From NCBI RefSeq assembly GCF_905196875.1, contig NZ_CAJJWO010000016.1, positions 1 to 64,000 on the forward strand: a stretch of 64,000 bases of DNA. The letters run 5' to 3'. Shown piece after piece: positions 15,401 through 25,564 of this stretch (position 1 is the stretch's first letter; every line of letters starts with the position of its first letter). Source of the stretch: an uncultured Parabacteroides sp. (GTDB lineage: Bacteria > Bacteroidota > Bacteroidia > Bacteroidales > Tannerellaceae). A model generated the notes under the pieces. It worked only from the letters and a program-made list of their open reading frames with translations. It searched no databases and was not told the DNA's origin. The translations under genes and the position numbers were made by a program.

Positions 15401-17101
15401 ATGGAGTGGTTTGTAGATTTACTCAAACACTATCCGGAACTGGCCATCTTTCTGACACTGGCTTTTGGATTCTGGATCGGTAAGTTCAAGATAGGGAAAT
15501 TTTCGTTGGGAACTGTCACCAGTGTCCTGCTGGTCGGAGTAATAATCGGACAGTTACATATCGATATCGGAGCACCTATCAAGTCGGTATTTTTTCTTTT
15601 ATTTCTTTTTGCCGTGGGCTACAGTGTAGGCCCGCAGTTTTTTCGCGGACTGAAGAAAGAAGGACTTCCGCAGGTCCTTTTTGCAGTATTGATGTGTCTG
15701 TTCTGTCTGTTTGTTCCTTTCTTATTGGCAAAGTTGATGGGATACAATGCAGGTGAAGCTGCCGGGTTACTGGCCGGTTCACAGACGATCTCTGCCGTAT
15801 TGGGTGTGGCAGAAGATACGATTAATCAAGGAGGACTGAGCGCTGCCGACAAGGCTTCGATGATAAACGTGATGCCTGTGGCTTATGCCGTTTCTTATAT
15901 TTTCGGTACGGCCGGCTCTGCCTGGATCATGAGTGATATCGCTCCCCGTTTCCTCGGAGGGTTAGCTTCTGTAAAGAAAGCTTGTAAAGAATTAGAGTCG
16001 AAGATGGGGACTGACGACGAGAGCGAACAACCCGGTTTCATGCCTGCTGCCCGTCCGATAACTTTCCGCGCATATAAGATAAATAACGATTGGTTCGGAG
16101 CCGGTAAGACGGTGCAGGAGCTGGAAGATTATCTGGAAGGGCAGGGGCGGCGTTTGTTCGTCGAACGTGTCCGTATCAATGGTATTGTATATGAGGTGAA
16201 GCCCGATCTGATGCTTATGAAAGGAAACGAAGTCGTATTGAGCGGTCGCCGAGAGTTTGTGATCGGGGAGGAAGACTGGATCGGAGACGAAGTGAACGAT
16301 ATCGAATTACTGGATTTCCCGGCAGAGACATTACCGGTCCTGATATCACGCAAGAAATTCGTTGGAATGACCGTAGCCCGGCTCCGTAAGGAAAAGGTGA
16401 TGCATGGTGTCAGTATTAAAAGTATCAAACGTGCAGGTATCAGTATACCGGTATTGGCAGCGACTAAGATTGATCCGGGTGATATGCTCGAGTTAGTCGG
16501 CACCAAGATGGAGGTGAATGAAGCGGCTGCCACATTGGGCTATGCAGATCGTCCGACGAACCAGACGGATATGGTCTTTGTCGGATTAGGTATCTTTATT
16601 GGTGGCGTGATCGGTTCGCTCGCATTGCATTTCGGAGATATTCCGGTTAGCTTGAGTACAAGCGGTGGAGCACTGATTGCCGGACTGGTGTTCGGTTGGC
16701 TTCGTTCCAAACATCCTACTTTCGGCCGTATCCCGGAACCATCGCTCTGGGTATTGAATAATGTCGGACTGAATATGTTTATCGCTGTTGTCGGTATTAC
16801 GGCCGGACCAAGTTTTGTGACCGGCTTTAAGGAAGTAGGTGTAAGCCTGTTCGTGATCGGTGCACTGGCAACGACCATCCCGCTGATCGTTGGTGTCCTG
16901 ATGGGACGTTACCTCTTTAAGTTCCACCCGGCCATCACACTGGGCTGTACTTCCGGTGCACGAACGACAACCGCCGCCCTCGGTGCCGTGGAAGATGCGG
17001 TGGAGAGCCAGACTCCGGCACTCGGCTATACCGTTACATATGCTGTCGGAAATACTCTGCTGATTATCTGGGGGGTCGTGATTGTTTTATTAATGAATTG
17101 A
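15401..17101 (+). CDS. aspT: Aspartate-alanine antiporter, AspT family
   Basis: 566 residues. Two hydrophobic blocks (about 1-190 and 385-566, each around five membrane segments) flank a cytosolic region (about 210-385) with two TrkA_C-like modules ([19 protein letters not shown] and [12 protein letters not shown]). This is the layout of AspT-type AAEx exchangers. The repeated Gxx[13 protein letters not shown] motifs in the two halves ([30 protein letters not shown]) support the family. The protein swaps external aspartate for internal alanine. The next gene, 36 bases downstream, encodes the decarboxylase that makes the alanine, so the pair should build a proton-motive force. Confidence 0.9.
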   Translation: MEWFVDLLKHYPELAIFLTLAFGFWIGKFKIGKFSLGTVTSVLLVGVIIGQLHIDIGAPIKSVFFLLFLFAVGYSVGPQFFRGLKKEGLPQVLFAVLMCLFCLFVPFLLAKLMGYNAGEAAGLLAGSQTISAVLGVAEDTINQGGLSAADKASMINVMPVAYAVSYIFGTAGSAWIMSDIAPRFLGGLASVKKACKELESKMGTDDESEQPGFMPAARPITFRAYKINNDWFGAGKTVQELEDYLEGQGRRLFVERVRINGIVYEVKPDLMLMKGNEVVLSGRREFVIGEEDWIGDEVNDIELLDFPAETLPVLISRKKFVGMTVARLRKEKVMHGVSIKSIKRAGISIPVLAATKIDPGDMLELVGTKMEVNEAAATLGYADRPTNQTDMVFVGLGIFIGGVIGSLALHFGDIPVSLSTSGGALIAGLVFGWLRSKHPTFGRIPEPSLWVLNNVGLNMFIAVVGITAGPSFVTGFKEVGVSLFVIGALATTIPLIVGVLMGRYLFKFHPAITLGCTSGARTTTAALGAVEDAVESQTPALGYTVTYAVGNTLLIIWGVVIVLLMN

Positions 17102-17137
17102 CAAATTTAAATTTATAAATCATATAATAATGTATAT

Positions 17138-18793
17138 ATGGAAGAAAGAGTAATTACCCGTGAATATGAAAAGAAGATGTCGGAGATCAGTCCCTTCGAA
17201 TTGAAGGATATCCTGATCGATCTGGCTGACGAGAGTGCTCGTAAAAGCACTCATATCATGTTGAATGCCGGACGAGGTAACCCGAACTGGATCGCAACGA
17301 CACCTCGTGAAGCCTTCTTTCTGCTAGGTCAGTTCGGAATGGAAGAATGCCGTCGCGGAACCAAGTTGGAAGACGGTATGGTCGGTTTGGCGGGTGTGCC
17401 CGAGAAAAAGCGCATTGCTGTCCGTTTCAAGGAATTTTTGGATAAACATGAGGAAACACCCGGTTCCCGCCTGTTAAGAGATACTTACGAATATATGGTC
17501 CGTGAAAAGGGTGTCGATGAAAACGATCTCGTACATGAATGGGCCGAAGGGGTGATCGGCGACCAATACCCGGTTCCGGACCGTATTCTGAAATATACGG
17601 AAGTGTTGGTAGAAGACTATCTGAAGCTGGCACTTTGTAACAACCATCCGCCCAAAGGTAAGTTCGACCTTTTTGCAACAGAAGGCGGGACAGCTGCGAT
17701 GTGTTATATCTTCGACTCCCTGCAACAGAACTTCCTGTTGAATAAAGGTGATAAGATCGTCCTGTTCGCTCCGGTCTTTACTCCATATATCGAAATACCC
17801 GAACAGGCGCGTTACCTGTTCGATGTAATTGAGATTCACGCTTTAAAAATGACAGGCGACGGATATCATACCTGGCAATATCAGGAAAAAGATCTTGATG
17901 TACTGAAAGACCCTTCAGTCAAGGCTGCCTTTATCGTTAACCCGAGCAATCCGCCGTCTTATGCATTGACAGAAGGCCTGACAGAATGTATCGTCGATAT
18001 CGTCACCAATTTTAATCCGAACCTGATGATTATAACCGATGATGTGTATGCTACTTTTGTCCCGGGCTTCCGCTCTTTAATATCGGTATTGCCGGATAAC
18101 ACGTTATGTGTATACTCTTTCTCCAAATATTTCGGAGCGACCGGTTGGCGTCTGGCAGTGGTGGCTTTGCACGAAGACAATATCTATGACCGAATGATTG
18201 CCGATCTGCCGGACGATAAAAAAGCGGCATTGAATAAACGTTACGACAGTATCATGATCGATCCGTCAAAAATGAAATTAATCGACCGCATGGTAGCCGA
18301 CAGCCGCCAGGTCGCTTTAAATCATACGGCTGGTCTTTCCCTGCCACAGCAGACCCAGATGGCTCTGTTTTCCGCCTTCTCCCTGTTGGATGCGGAAAAC
18401 CTCTATCAGTCGAGAATGATCGAGATCATACACGAACGCCTGCATACACTTTGGGAAAGCACAGGTTTTACCTTGCTGGACGACCCGCTTCGTGCCGGCT
18501 ATTACAGTGAAATAGATATGGAAGTCTGGGCAAAGAAATTCTATGGAGACGAGTTTGTGGAATATCTGAAAGCCAATTATGAACCTGTCGATGTGGTGTT
18601 CCGCCTGGCACAGGAAACGGCATTGGTTCTCCTGAACGGCGGTGGCTTCGATGCCCCCGAATGGTCTATCCGCGCTTCCCTGGCTAATCTGAAAACAGAA
18701 GATTATGTCAGGATCGGAGAGGGGATAGCCTCTATTCTTCATAGCTATGCCGAGAAATGGAAGGAGTCGGAAGGAAATAAAAACAATCATTAA
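17138..18793 (+). CDS. aspD: Aspartate 4-decarboxylase (bifunctional aspartate aminotransferase)
   Basis: 551 residues, the usual length for AspD and longer than ordinary class I aminotransferases. Visible features are IMLNAGRGNPNWIATTPREAF near the N-terminus, FIVNPSNPPSYAL, and the PLP-lysine motif VYSFSKYFGATGWR. The enzyme removes the beta-carboxyl of aspartate, giving alanine and CO2 and consuming a cytosolic proton. Together with AspT it forms the aspartate:alanine cycle described for lactic acid bacteria. A strong terminator follows 31 bases after the stop. Confidence 0.92.
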   Translation: MEERVITREYEKKMSEISPFELKDILIDLADESARKSTHIMLNAGRGNPNWIATTPREAFFLLGQFGMEECRRGTKLEDGMVGLAGVPEKKRIAVRFKEFLDKHEETPGSRLLRDTYEYMVREKGVDENDLVHEWAEGVIGDQYPVPDRILKYTEVLVEDYLKLALCNNHPPKGKFDLFATEGGTAAMCYIFDSLQQNFLLNKGDKIVLFAPVFTPYIEIPEQARYLFDVIEIHALKMTGDGYHTWQYQEKDLDVLKDPSVKAAFIVNPSNPPSYALTEGLTECIVDIVTNFNPNLMIITDDVYATFVPGFRSLISVLPDNTLCVYSFSKYFGATGWRLAVVALHEDNIYDRMIADLPDDKKAALNKRYDSIMIDPSKMKLIDRMVADSRQVALNHTAGLSLPQQTQMALFSAFSLLDAENLYQSRMIEIIHERLHTLWESTGFTLLDDPLRAGYYSEIDMEVWAKKFYGDEFVEYLKANYEPVDVVFRLAQETALVLLNGGGFDAPEWSIRASLANLKTEDYVRIGEGIASILHSYAEKWKESEGNKNNH

Positions 18794-18823
18794 ATAAACA
18801 GCGATAATCGCTGAACAAAATGG

Positions 18824-18874
18824 GTTCGCCTTGCGTTCTATTAATAAATGTAGAATGTAAGGCGAACTTTCTTT
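18824..18874 (+). terminator. Rho-independent terminator after aspD
   Basis: GTTCGCCTT at 18824-18832 pairs with AAGGCGAAC at 18859-18867, extended by TTCT/AGAA, and is followed by TTTCTTT. A smaller hairpin, CAGCGA-TAA-TCGCTG, lies just before it at 18799-18813. Confidence 0.85.
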
Positions 18875-18937
18875 ATATAATAGATATTCTCTATTGAACC
18901 ATAGAAATTATTGAATGAAACGTATTCTGATATAATA

Positions 18938-18945
18938 TATATTTG
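18938..18945 (+). promoter_or_regulatory. -7 promoter box for acn-icd-gltA
   Basis: TATATTTG matches TAnnTTTG. It lies 122 bases before the aconitase start. The nearest TTG (18911-18913) is 24 bases away, longer than ideal. Confidence 0.45.
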
Positions 18946-19067
18946 TTAAGAATTAAATCAGACAGTAAAATTTTTATGATGTCTTATATATTACATTCCA
19001 TCCGATGACAAGTCGGTATATTGCGTGAAAAACATTCTGATAAACAAACAACTAATAAGATTACGAT

Positions 19068-21314
19068 ATGGTGTACGACATTGAAATGCTGAGAAGCTTC
19101 TATTCAAATTTTCCGAAACGGGTAGATACAGCCCGTGAAAAGATTGGCCGCCCGATGACATTGGCCGAAAAAATCTTATATGCTCATTTATATGATGAAG
19201 AAGCACTCCGCCTGTTTAAGCGTGGAGATGATTATGTAAACTTCCGTCCCGACCGTGTGGCGATGCAGGATGCAACAGCCCAGATGGCTTTGCTGCAATT
19301 TATGAATGCAGGGAAAGACAAATCGGCTGTTCCGGCAACCGTCCACTGCGATCACCTGATTCAGGCGAATATCGGAGCGAAAGCGGATATTGAAACGGCT
19401 ACCAAAGGAAACAGCGAAGTGTATGACTTCCTTAAATCCGTATCTGATAAGTTCGGTATAGGTTTCTGGAAGCCGGGAGCCGGTATCATCCACCAAGTTG
19501 TATTGGAGAACTATGCATTTCCCGGCGGAATGATGGTCGGTACGGATTCTCACACACCGAATGCCGGTGGCCTCGGAATGGTGGCTATTGGAGTTGGGGG
19601 TGCTGATGCTGTCGATGTCATGACCGGTATGGAGTGGGAACTGAAGATGCCGAAGCTGATCGGTGTTAAACTGACCGGACGTTTGAACGGTTGGGCTTCT
19701 CCCAAAGATGTCATTTTAAAGCTGGCGGGTATCCTGACCGTAAAAGGAGGAACGAATGCCATTATCGAATATTTCGGTGAAGGTGCGTCTTCCATCTCTG
19801 CAACAGGAAAAGCGACGATCTGTAATATGGGTGCCGAAGTTGGAGCAACTACTTCGTTATTTCCGTACGACTTGAATATGGCTACTTACCTGCGTGCTAC
19901 CGGACGTGATACGGTTGCCGCCTGGGCAGACGCTATCCAAGATTATCTGGAAGCCGATATGGAAGTGAGGGCGCAGCCGGATGAATACTACGACCGGGTG
20001 ATCGTGATTAACTTGTCTGAACTGGAACCGCATATCAATGGTCCGTTTACTCCGGATGCAGCAACGCCTATCTCTGAATTTGCTGCTAAAGTAAAAGCGA
20101 ACGGTTATCCCCGTAAGATGGAAGTGGGTCTGATCGGTTCGTGTACGAACTCGTCTTATCAGGATTTGAGCCGTGCCGTCTCTATTGCCCGTCAGGCTTT
20201 TGAAGATAAGATTCCTGTTGCCGCTCCGCTGATCATCAATCCGGGATCGGAGCAGATTCGCTATACTGCCGAACGTGACGGTATTATCGGTGACTTCGAG
20301 AAAGTGGGAGCGACCATCATGGCAAATGCCTGTGGACCATGCATCGGCCAGTGGAAACGTCATACCGACGATAATACCCGTAAAAATTCTATTGTAACCT
20401 CCTTTAACCGTAATTTTGCCAAACGTGCGGATGGCAATCCGAACACACATGCCTTTGTCGCTTCTCCGGAACTGACGCTGGCACTGACTATTGCCGGCGA
20501 CCTTTGTTTCAATCCGTTGACCGATACGTTGAAGACGGAAGATGGCCGTGAAGTAAAGCTCAAAGAACCGCAGGGAACCGATTTCCCACCTAAAGGATTT
20601 GATGTAAAAGATAATGGTTATCTGGCTCCGACCGGAAAGAATACGGATGTAAAGATCAATCCTGAATCAAACCGTTTGCAGGCTTTGCAACCTTTTGCTC
20701 CGTGGGATGGCAATGACCTGTTGGAGATGCCATTGCTTATCAAAGCGGAAGGAAAATGTACGACAGACCATATTTCGATGGCAGGTCCTTGGCTGCGTTT
20801 TCGTGGTCATCTGGAAAATATCTCCGATAATATGTTGATGGGAGCTGTCAACGCTTTCAATGGTAAGACAAATGCCGTATTAAATCAGCTTACTGATGAA
20901 TATGAAGCTGTTTCTGCCGTTGCCAAGCAATATAAAGCAAAAGGAATCTCGTCCATCGTTGTTGCCGAAGAGAACTACGGCGAAGGTTCTTCCCGCGAAC
21001 ATGCTGCTATGGAGCCCCGTTTTCTGAATGTAAAGGTGATACTTGCCAAGAGTTTTGCCCGTATCCACGAGACAAACCTCAAGAAACAGGGAATGCTTGC
21101 CCTGACGTTTTCAAATAAAGATGATTATAATAAGATCCGTGAAAACGATCATATCTCCATCCTCGGTCTGAAAGACTTTGCACCCGACAAGCCGTTGACT
21201 GCCGTTCTTACACACGCCGACGGTTCGCAGGAATCATTCCCGGTAAATCATACATACAACGATTTGCAGATCAAATGGTTCAAAGCAGGGGCGGCACTGA
21301 ATGTAGTACATTAA
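19068..21314 (+). CDS. acnA: Aconitate hydratase
   Basis: 748 residues, the length of the mitochondrial-type aconitase. The three iron-sulfur cysteines are in [11 protein letters not shown] and [11 protein letters not shown]. Substrate motifs include [14 protein letters not shown] in domain 1 and [18 protein letters not shown] in the swivelling C-terminal domain. It converts citrate to isocitrate in the cytosol. It is followed 34 bases later by isocitrate dehydrogenase and then citrate synthase, so the three genes make the oxidative branch from oxaloacetate plus acetyl-CoA to 2-oxoglutarate. That branch mainly supplies glutamate in fermentative Bacteroidales. Confidence 0.95.
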   Translation: MVYDIEMLRSFYSNFPKRVDTAREKIGRPMTLAEKILYAHLYDEEALRLFKRGDDYVNFRPDRVAMQDATAQMALLQFMNAGKDKSAVPATVHCDHLIQANIGAKADIETATKGNSEVYDFLKSVSDKFGIGFWKPGAGIIHQVVLENYAFPGGMMVGTDSHTPNAGGLGMVAIGVGGADAVDVMTGMEWELKMPKLIGVKLTGRLNGWASPKDVILKLAGILTVKGGTNAIIEYFGEGASSISATGKATICNMGAEVGATTSLFPYDLNMATYLRATGRDTVAAWADAIQDYLEADMEVRAQPDEYYDRVIVINLSELEPHINGPFTPDAATPISEFAAKVKANGYPRKMEVGLIGSCTNSSYQDLSRAVSIARQAFEDKIPVAAPLIINPGSEQIRYTAERDGIIGDFEKVGATIMANACGPCIGQWKRHTDDNTRKNSIVTSFNRNFAKRADGNPNTHAFVASPELTLALTIAGDLCFNPLTDTLKTEDGREVKLKEPQGTDFPPKGFDVKDNGYLAPTGKNTDVKINPESNRLQALQPFAPWDGNDLLEMPLLIKAEGKCTTDHISMAGPWLRFRGHLENISDNMLMGAVNAFNGKTNAVLNQLTDEYEAVSAVAKQYKAKGISSIVVAEENYGEGSSREHAAMEPRFLNVKVILAKSFARIHETNLKKQGMLALTFSNKDDYNKIRENDHISILGLKDFAPDKPLTAVLTHADGSQESFPVNHTYNDLQIKWFKAGAALNVVH

Positions 21315-21348
21315 TAGGAAAATTTAAAACAACTAATAAGCTAACAAC

Positions 21349-22608
21349 ATGCATAAAATAACAAAACAAAAAGACCATTTGATCGTTCCTGATAAGGTTG
21401 TTATCCCTTTTATCGAAGGAGATGGCGTAGGAGCAGAGATCACGCCGGTCTGCCAAAAGATAGTAAATGCAGCTATCGAAAAAGCCTATGACGGTAAACG
21501 GTCCATCGAATGGAAAGAAGTATTGGCGGGTGAGAAAGCTTTCAATAAGACCGGAAGTTGGCTTCCTGATGAAACGATGGATGCTTTCCGTGAATATATG
21601 GTTGGAATAAAAGGTCCGTTGACCACTCCTATCGGTGGTGGTATCCGCTCGCTGAATGTGGCTTTGCGCCAGACTTTAGACCTTTATGTCTGTCTGCGCC
21701 CTGTCCGTTGGTTCAAAGGTGTTGTTTCTCCGGTACGCGAACCGCAGAAGGTAGATATGTATATCTTCCGTGAGAATACCGAAGATATCTATGCCGGTAT
21801 CGAATGGCAACAAGGAACGCCTGAAGCACGTAAGTTTCTGAAGTTCCTGACGGAAGAAATGGGAGTGACTAAAGTTCGTTTCCCCGAAACCTCTTCATTC
21901 GGCGTAAAACCCGTATCCGTAGAAGGAACCGAACGCCTCGTGCGTGCCGCTATCGAATTTGCCCTGACCAATAAATTACCGAGTGTAACGCTTGTACATA
22001 AAGGCAATATTATGAAGTTCACTGAAGGCGGTTTTAAACTCTGGGGCTATGCTTTGGCAGAACGTGAGTTTGCCGACAAGACATTCACCTGGCCGCAATA
22101 CGAAAAGATCAAAAAGGAGAAAGGAGAAGCCGAGGCGGTTAAAGCCATGTTTGCAGCATCTGAGAGCGGAAAAGTCATCATTAAAGATGTTATTGCCGAT
22201 GCCTTTCTACAGAATACTTTATTGATCCCGGAAGAATATTCCGTCATCGCAACGCTCAATCTCAACGGCGATTATATCTCTGATCAGTTGGCTGCTATGG
22301 TGGGCGGTATCGGAATTGCTCCCGGTGCTAATATCAATTACGACAGCGGTTATGCTATTTTCGAAGCAACACACGGCACGGCTCCTAACATTGCCGGAAA
22401 GGATATTGTAAATCCGTCGTCCCTTTTGCTTTCATCCGTGATGATGCTTGAATATATGGGATGGAATGAAGCAGCCAACCTGATTACGGCTGCTATGGAA
22501 AAAGCTTTCTCGAAAGGTGAAGCAACGAATGATCTGGCTCGTTTCATGCCGGCAGGAAAATCTCTTGGCACCAGGGAGTTTGGTGATTGTATCATATCTT
22601 TATTATAA
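21349..22608 (+). CDS. icd: Isocitrate dehydrogenase (NADP type)
   Basis: 419 residues, matching the bacterial homodimeric enzyme. Features seen are [14 protein letters not shown] at the N-terminus, the catalytic segment [14 protein letters not shown], a [19 protein letters not shown] block ([16 protein letters not shown]), and [19 protein letters not shown] with NPSSLLLS. It oxidises isocitrate to 2-oxoglutarate. NADP use is assumed from family type and was not established. It lies between aconitase and citrate synthase with 34- and 19-base gaps. Confidence 0.93.
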   Translation: MHKITKQKDHLIVPDKVVIPFIEGDGVGAEITPVCQKIVNAAIEKAYDGKRSIEWKEVLAGEKAFNKTGSWLPDETMDAFREYMVGIKGPLTTPIGGGIRSLNVALRQTLDLYVCLRPVRWFKGVVSPVREPQKVDMYIFRENTEDIYAGIEWQQGTPEARKFLKFLTEEMGVTKVRFPETSSFGVKPVSVEGTERLVRAAIEFALTNKLPSVTLVHKGNIMKFTEGGFKLWGYALAEREFADKTFTWPQYEKIKKEKGEAEAVKAMFAASESGKVIIKDVIADAFLQNTLLIPEEYSVIATLNLNGDYISDQLAAMVGGIGIAPGANINYDSGYAIFEATHGTAPNIAGKDIVNPSSLLLSSVMMLEYMGWNEAANLITAAMEKAFSKGEATNDLARFMPAGKSLGTREFGDCIISLL

Positions 22609-22627
22609 ACTCATAAAATAATTAGTC

Positions 22628-23974
22628 ATGAAGAAAGAATATCTTATTTATAAACTGTCGGATGCATCAAAGGATGCCTGTAAGATCGACAATGAACTTT
22701 TCCCGATGTATAATGTGAAACGTGGTCTGCGTAACGAAGACGGCAGCGGTGTTTTGGTCGGATTAACCAAGATCGGTAATGTTGTAGGTTACGAACGTCT
22801 GCCGGATAACGGTGGTCTGAAGGCTATCCCCGGTAAACTGTTTTACAGAGGGTACGATGTGGAAGATTTGGCACATGCCTTGATTAAAGAGAAACGTTTC
22901 GGTTTTGAGGAAGTGGCTTACCTGTTGCTTTCCGGTAAGTTGCCCGATAAGGAAGAACTAGCCTCTTTCAAAGGTCTGATCTGCGACAACATGCCGTTGG
23001 AGCAGAAAACTAAAATGAATATCCTCGACCTGGAAGGACAGAATATCATGAATATTCTTGCCCGTAGTGTTTTGGAAATGTACACTTTCGATCCTAATCC
23101 GGATGATACTTCGCGTGACAACCTGATGCGCCAGTCCATCGAGCTGATCTCCCGTTTCCCGACTATCATCGCTTATGCATATAATATCTTCCGTCATAGT
23201 ACACACGGACGTTCTTTGCATATCCGCCATCCGCATGAAAACCTGTCGCTTGCAGAAAACTTCCTGCACATGCTGAAGAAAGACTTTACCGAACTCGATG
23301 CACGTACACTCGATTTATTGCTTGTCTTGCAAGCTGAGCACGGTGGTGGTAACAACTCCACCTTTACGGTTCGTGTAACCAGTTCGACTGGAACGGATAC
23401 CTATTCATCCATCGCAGCCGGTATCGGTTCGTTGAAAGGCCCGTTACACGGAGGTGCCAATATCCAGGTTGTAGATATGTTCAACCATCTGAAAGAAAAT
23501 ATTGGTGATTGGAAGAATGTGGATGAAATCGATACTTATTTCATGCGTATGCTGAATAAGGAGGCTTATAATAAAACGGGGCTGATCTATGGTATCGGTC
23601 ATGCCGTTTATACAATATCCGACCCGCGTGCCATTGTCTTGAAGGAACTGGCTCGTGATCTGGCAAAGGAAAAGGGGCGTGAAGAAGAATTCGCCTTCCT
23701 CGAACTGCTGGAAGAACGTGCTATCGAATGTTTCGCCAAACATAAAGGAACGAAGAAACGTGTCTCTTCAAACGTGGACTTCTATTCCGGCTTCGTTTAT
23801 GAAATGATCGGCCTGCCGCAGGAAATCTATACGCCGTTGTTTGCCATGGCTCGTATCGTCGGCTGGACAGCTCACCGTATCGAAGAACTTCATTTCGATG
23901 GCAAACGTATCATCCGTCCGGCTTATAAGAATGTTTTGGAAGAAACAACTTATGTTCCGATTTCGGAACGTTGA
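22628..23974 (+). CDS. gltA: Citrate synthase
   Basis: 448 residues. Catalytic residues are visible: His in LKGPLHGGANIQVV, His in IYGIGHAVYTISDPRA, and Asp in SSNVDFYSGFVYEMIG. An N-terminal extension of about 60 residues precedes the PGKLFYRGYDVEDLAHAL motif. It condenses oxaloacetate and acetyl-CoA. As the third gene of the operon it is followed by a 24-bp-period palindromic array that lies between it and a convergent Hsp70-like gene. Confidence 0.93.
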   Translation: MKKEYLIYKLSDASKDACKIDNELFPMYNVKRGLRNEDGSGVLVGLTKIGNVVGYERLPDNGGLKAIPGKLFYRGYDVEDLAHALIKEKRFGFEEVAYLLLSGKLPDKEELASFKGLICDNMPLEQKTKMNILDLEGQNIMNILARSVLEMYTFDPNPDDTSRDNLMRQSIELISRFPTIIAYAYNIFRHSTHGRSLHIRHPHENLSLAENFLHMLKKDFTELDARTLDLLLVLQAEHGGGNNSTFTVRVTSSTGTDTYSSIAAGIGSLKGPLHGGANIQVVDMFNHLKENIGDWKNVDEIDTYFMRMLNKEAYNKTGLIYGIGHAVYTISDPRAIVLKELARDLAKEKGREEEFAFLELLEERAIECFAKHKGTKKRVSSNVDFYSGFVYEMIGLPQEIYTPLFAMARIVGWTAHRIEELHFDGKRIIRPAYKNVLEETTYVPISER

Positions 23975-24003
23975 GATTAACATTTATTTGTAAGAGGTGT
24001 GTC

Positions 24004-24111
24004 AACAACGTTGTTGAGGCCGATCTCAACACCCCTGTTGAGTAGGATGGGAATAACGTTGTTGAGGTAGGTGGGAACAACGTTGTTGAGCAGGGTGTCA
24101 ATAACGTTGTT
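24004..24111. repeat. Tandem palindromic array, 24-bp period, 4.5 units
   Basis: Units begin at 24004, 24028, 24052, 24076 and 24100, exactly 24 apart. Four have a 12-base palindromic core AACAACGTTGTT or AATAACGTTGTT; the second has AACACCCCTGTT. Each of the first four continues with GAG and a variable 9-base tail. The array fills the gap between convergent gltA and the Hsp70-like gene. It may act as a bidirectional terminator or a protein-binding array. Confidence 0.8.
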
Positions 24112-24112
24112 C

Positions 24113-25354
24113 CTAATAACTTAACGACAATCCGTAAGCTACACTATTGAAAGTATTGCCTGTACGGATTTTATCTTTTCCGAAGATACGGTAGAGTATT
24201 TCTCTTACTGGTATAACAAGACTGCTACCGCCTGTGATAAAGACGGAGTCGATATCTGAAGCGCTGTATTTGGAAGTTTCGAGCAGTTGGCAGATATATT
24301 GTTCGATTGCTGTCGTATGCCGTTCGATGACTGTGGCGAATTCGTCAGGAGTGAAAGGTTCGTGAATACTGATCGTTTCTTTCTCAAAATCGATCGTCGT
24401 ATCTTTTCCGTCTGATAAATTGATTTTGGACTGTTCGATCCCTTTGAATAGTGAGAATACATAGTTGTTGTCAATCAAGACCCTCACGTTGTCAATCTTC
24501 GGATTGTTGCCTGAAAGGTGGTAATAGTTATCCATCGAACGGCGCAGTTTACTTTCTTTCAGCATAAAAGTCCGTTCCCAGTTTTTCAGTTCGCGATAGA
24601 GGATGGAGGGTACTTCGATCTCTTTGTCGTATGACTGATATTTCACGCCCCGTCCCAGGTGAGGAGTTACTTTATACCACATGATCTCCGAATCGAAGAG
24701 GTCGCCACCAATGTAGACCCCGCCGTGGGCGATGATATCGTCTTTCCGATCTTCCTTGCGTACTTTGCTGGGTGACAGGTTCATGATTGTAAAATCGGAA
24801 GTACCACCACCGAGGTCGGCTACCAAGACATTTTCACTATGGTCGAGCCGTTGTTCGTAGGAGAGGGCGGCAGCGATCGGTTCCAGTTGCAACTTGATAT
24901 TCCTGAATCCTGCGTTGCGGGCGGCAAGCATCAGGCGGTTGACGGCCAGGTTCTCCTGTTTGGGATCTTCCGAAAAGATGGCAGGTCTTCCCAATACCAC
25001 ATCGGTGATTTCAGTACCGGTAAAAGCTTCCGCTTTCTCTTTCAAATGACGGATGATGCAGGTGACGAGCTGGTCGGGTGTCATTCGTTTGCCGAATATC
25101 CAGGTAGAAAGGAATTTATCCTGACGAAGCAGTGTCTTGACCGATTTCAGCAGGCGTCCGGTCATATTCTCTTCTATATATTTGTCGTGGGCTTCCTTTC
25201 CCACATAATAGCTCATTTCGTTTGTATCCGGGAAATAAAGGATGGAGCTTTCGCTATAAGAGAATACTTCTTTTTGTGTCGTTTTATCAGTGAGGGAGAT
25301 AATAGAATTGGAAGTCCCGAAATCTAAACCACATGTCAACTCGTTCATGTTCAT
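24113..25354 (-). CDS. Hsp70-family (DnaK-like) ATPase, YegD type, orphan
   Basis: 413 residues from ATG 25354. A longer frame with an upstream hydrophobic run exists, but a good promoter lies inside it (25386-25417), so the downstream start is preferred. The actin/Hsp70 ATPase motifs are present: LTCGLDFGTSNSIISL (phosphate 1), VLVADLGGGTSDFTI (phosphate 2) and SVFITGGSSLVIPVREIL (adenosine). The peptide-binding domain of true DnaK is lacking, giving a length like YegD/HscC-type ATPase-only members. No J-protein or nucleotide exchange factor is adjacent. Client and role are unknown. Confidence 0.85.
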   Translation of the reverse strand: MNMNELTCGLDFGTSNSIISLTDKTTQKEVFSYSESSILYFPDTNEMSYYVGKEAHDKYIEENMTGRLLKSVKTLLRQDKFLSTWIFGKRMTPDQLVTCIIRHLKEKAEAFTGTEITDVVLGRPAIFSEDPKQENLAVNRLMLAARNAGFRNIKLQLEPIAAALSYEQRLDHSENVLVADLGGGTSDFTIMNLSPSKVRKEDRKDDIIAHGGVYIGGDLFDSEIMWYKVTPHLGRGVKYQSYDKEIEVPSILYRELKNWERTFMLKESKLRRSMDNYYHLSGNNPKIDNVRVLIDNNYVFSLFKGIEQSKINLSDGKDTTIDFEKETISIHEPFTPDEFATVIERHTTAIEQYICQLLETSKYSASDIDSVFITGGSSLVIPVREILYRIFGKDKIRTGNTFNSVAYGLSLSY

Positions 25355-25385
25355 CTTTGCCTTTTGTTTAATGAAAAATGGGGCG

Positions 25386-25417
25386 CAAAGATATAAAAAG
25401 GAGATGTAGCTGCCAAA
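25386..25417 (-). promoter_or_regulatory. Promoter of the Hsp70-like gene
   Basis: On the minus strand TTTG (25417-25414), 20 bases, then TATCTTTG (25393-25386): a near-ideal Bacteroidota promoter, with a predicted start near 25379, about 25 bases before the ATG. Confidence 0.75.
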
Positions 25418-25500
25418 CATCCGGTAGCTTTTATTGTTATTACCGGATGTCTGCGAAAAAACTCGTTTCGTATATTATTACAGCTGCTTCGTATACTAAC

Positions 25501-25532
25501 TTGTTCTCCCGTTGTCTGTTTGCTTAGTTTTG
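25501..25532 (+). promoter_or_regulatory. Promoter of the outer-membrane protein gene
   Basis: TTG at 25501-25503, 21 bases, then TAGTTTTG at 25525-25532. The gene starts at 25565. Confidence 0.6.
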
Positions 25533-25564
25533 CATCAAGTTCAATTATAATAAAGAAGCATAAT

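Noticed and set aside
18799..18813. Short CAGCGA/TCGCTG hairpin as a separate terminator
   Set aside because: No U-tract follows and a much stronger terminator lies 11 bases downstream.
24004..24111. CRISPR array
   Set aside because: Units are 24 bases with palindromic cores and no spacer-length unique sequences; no Cas gene is present.
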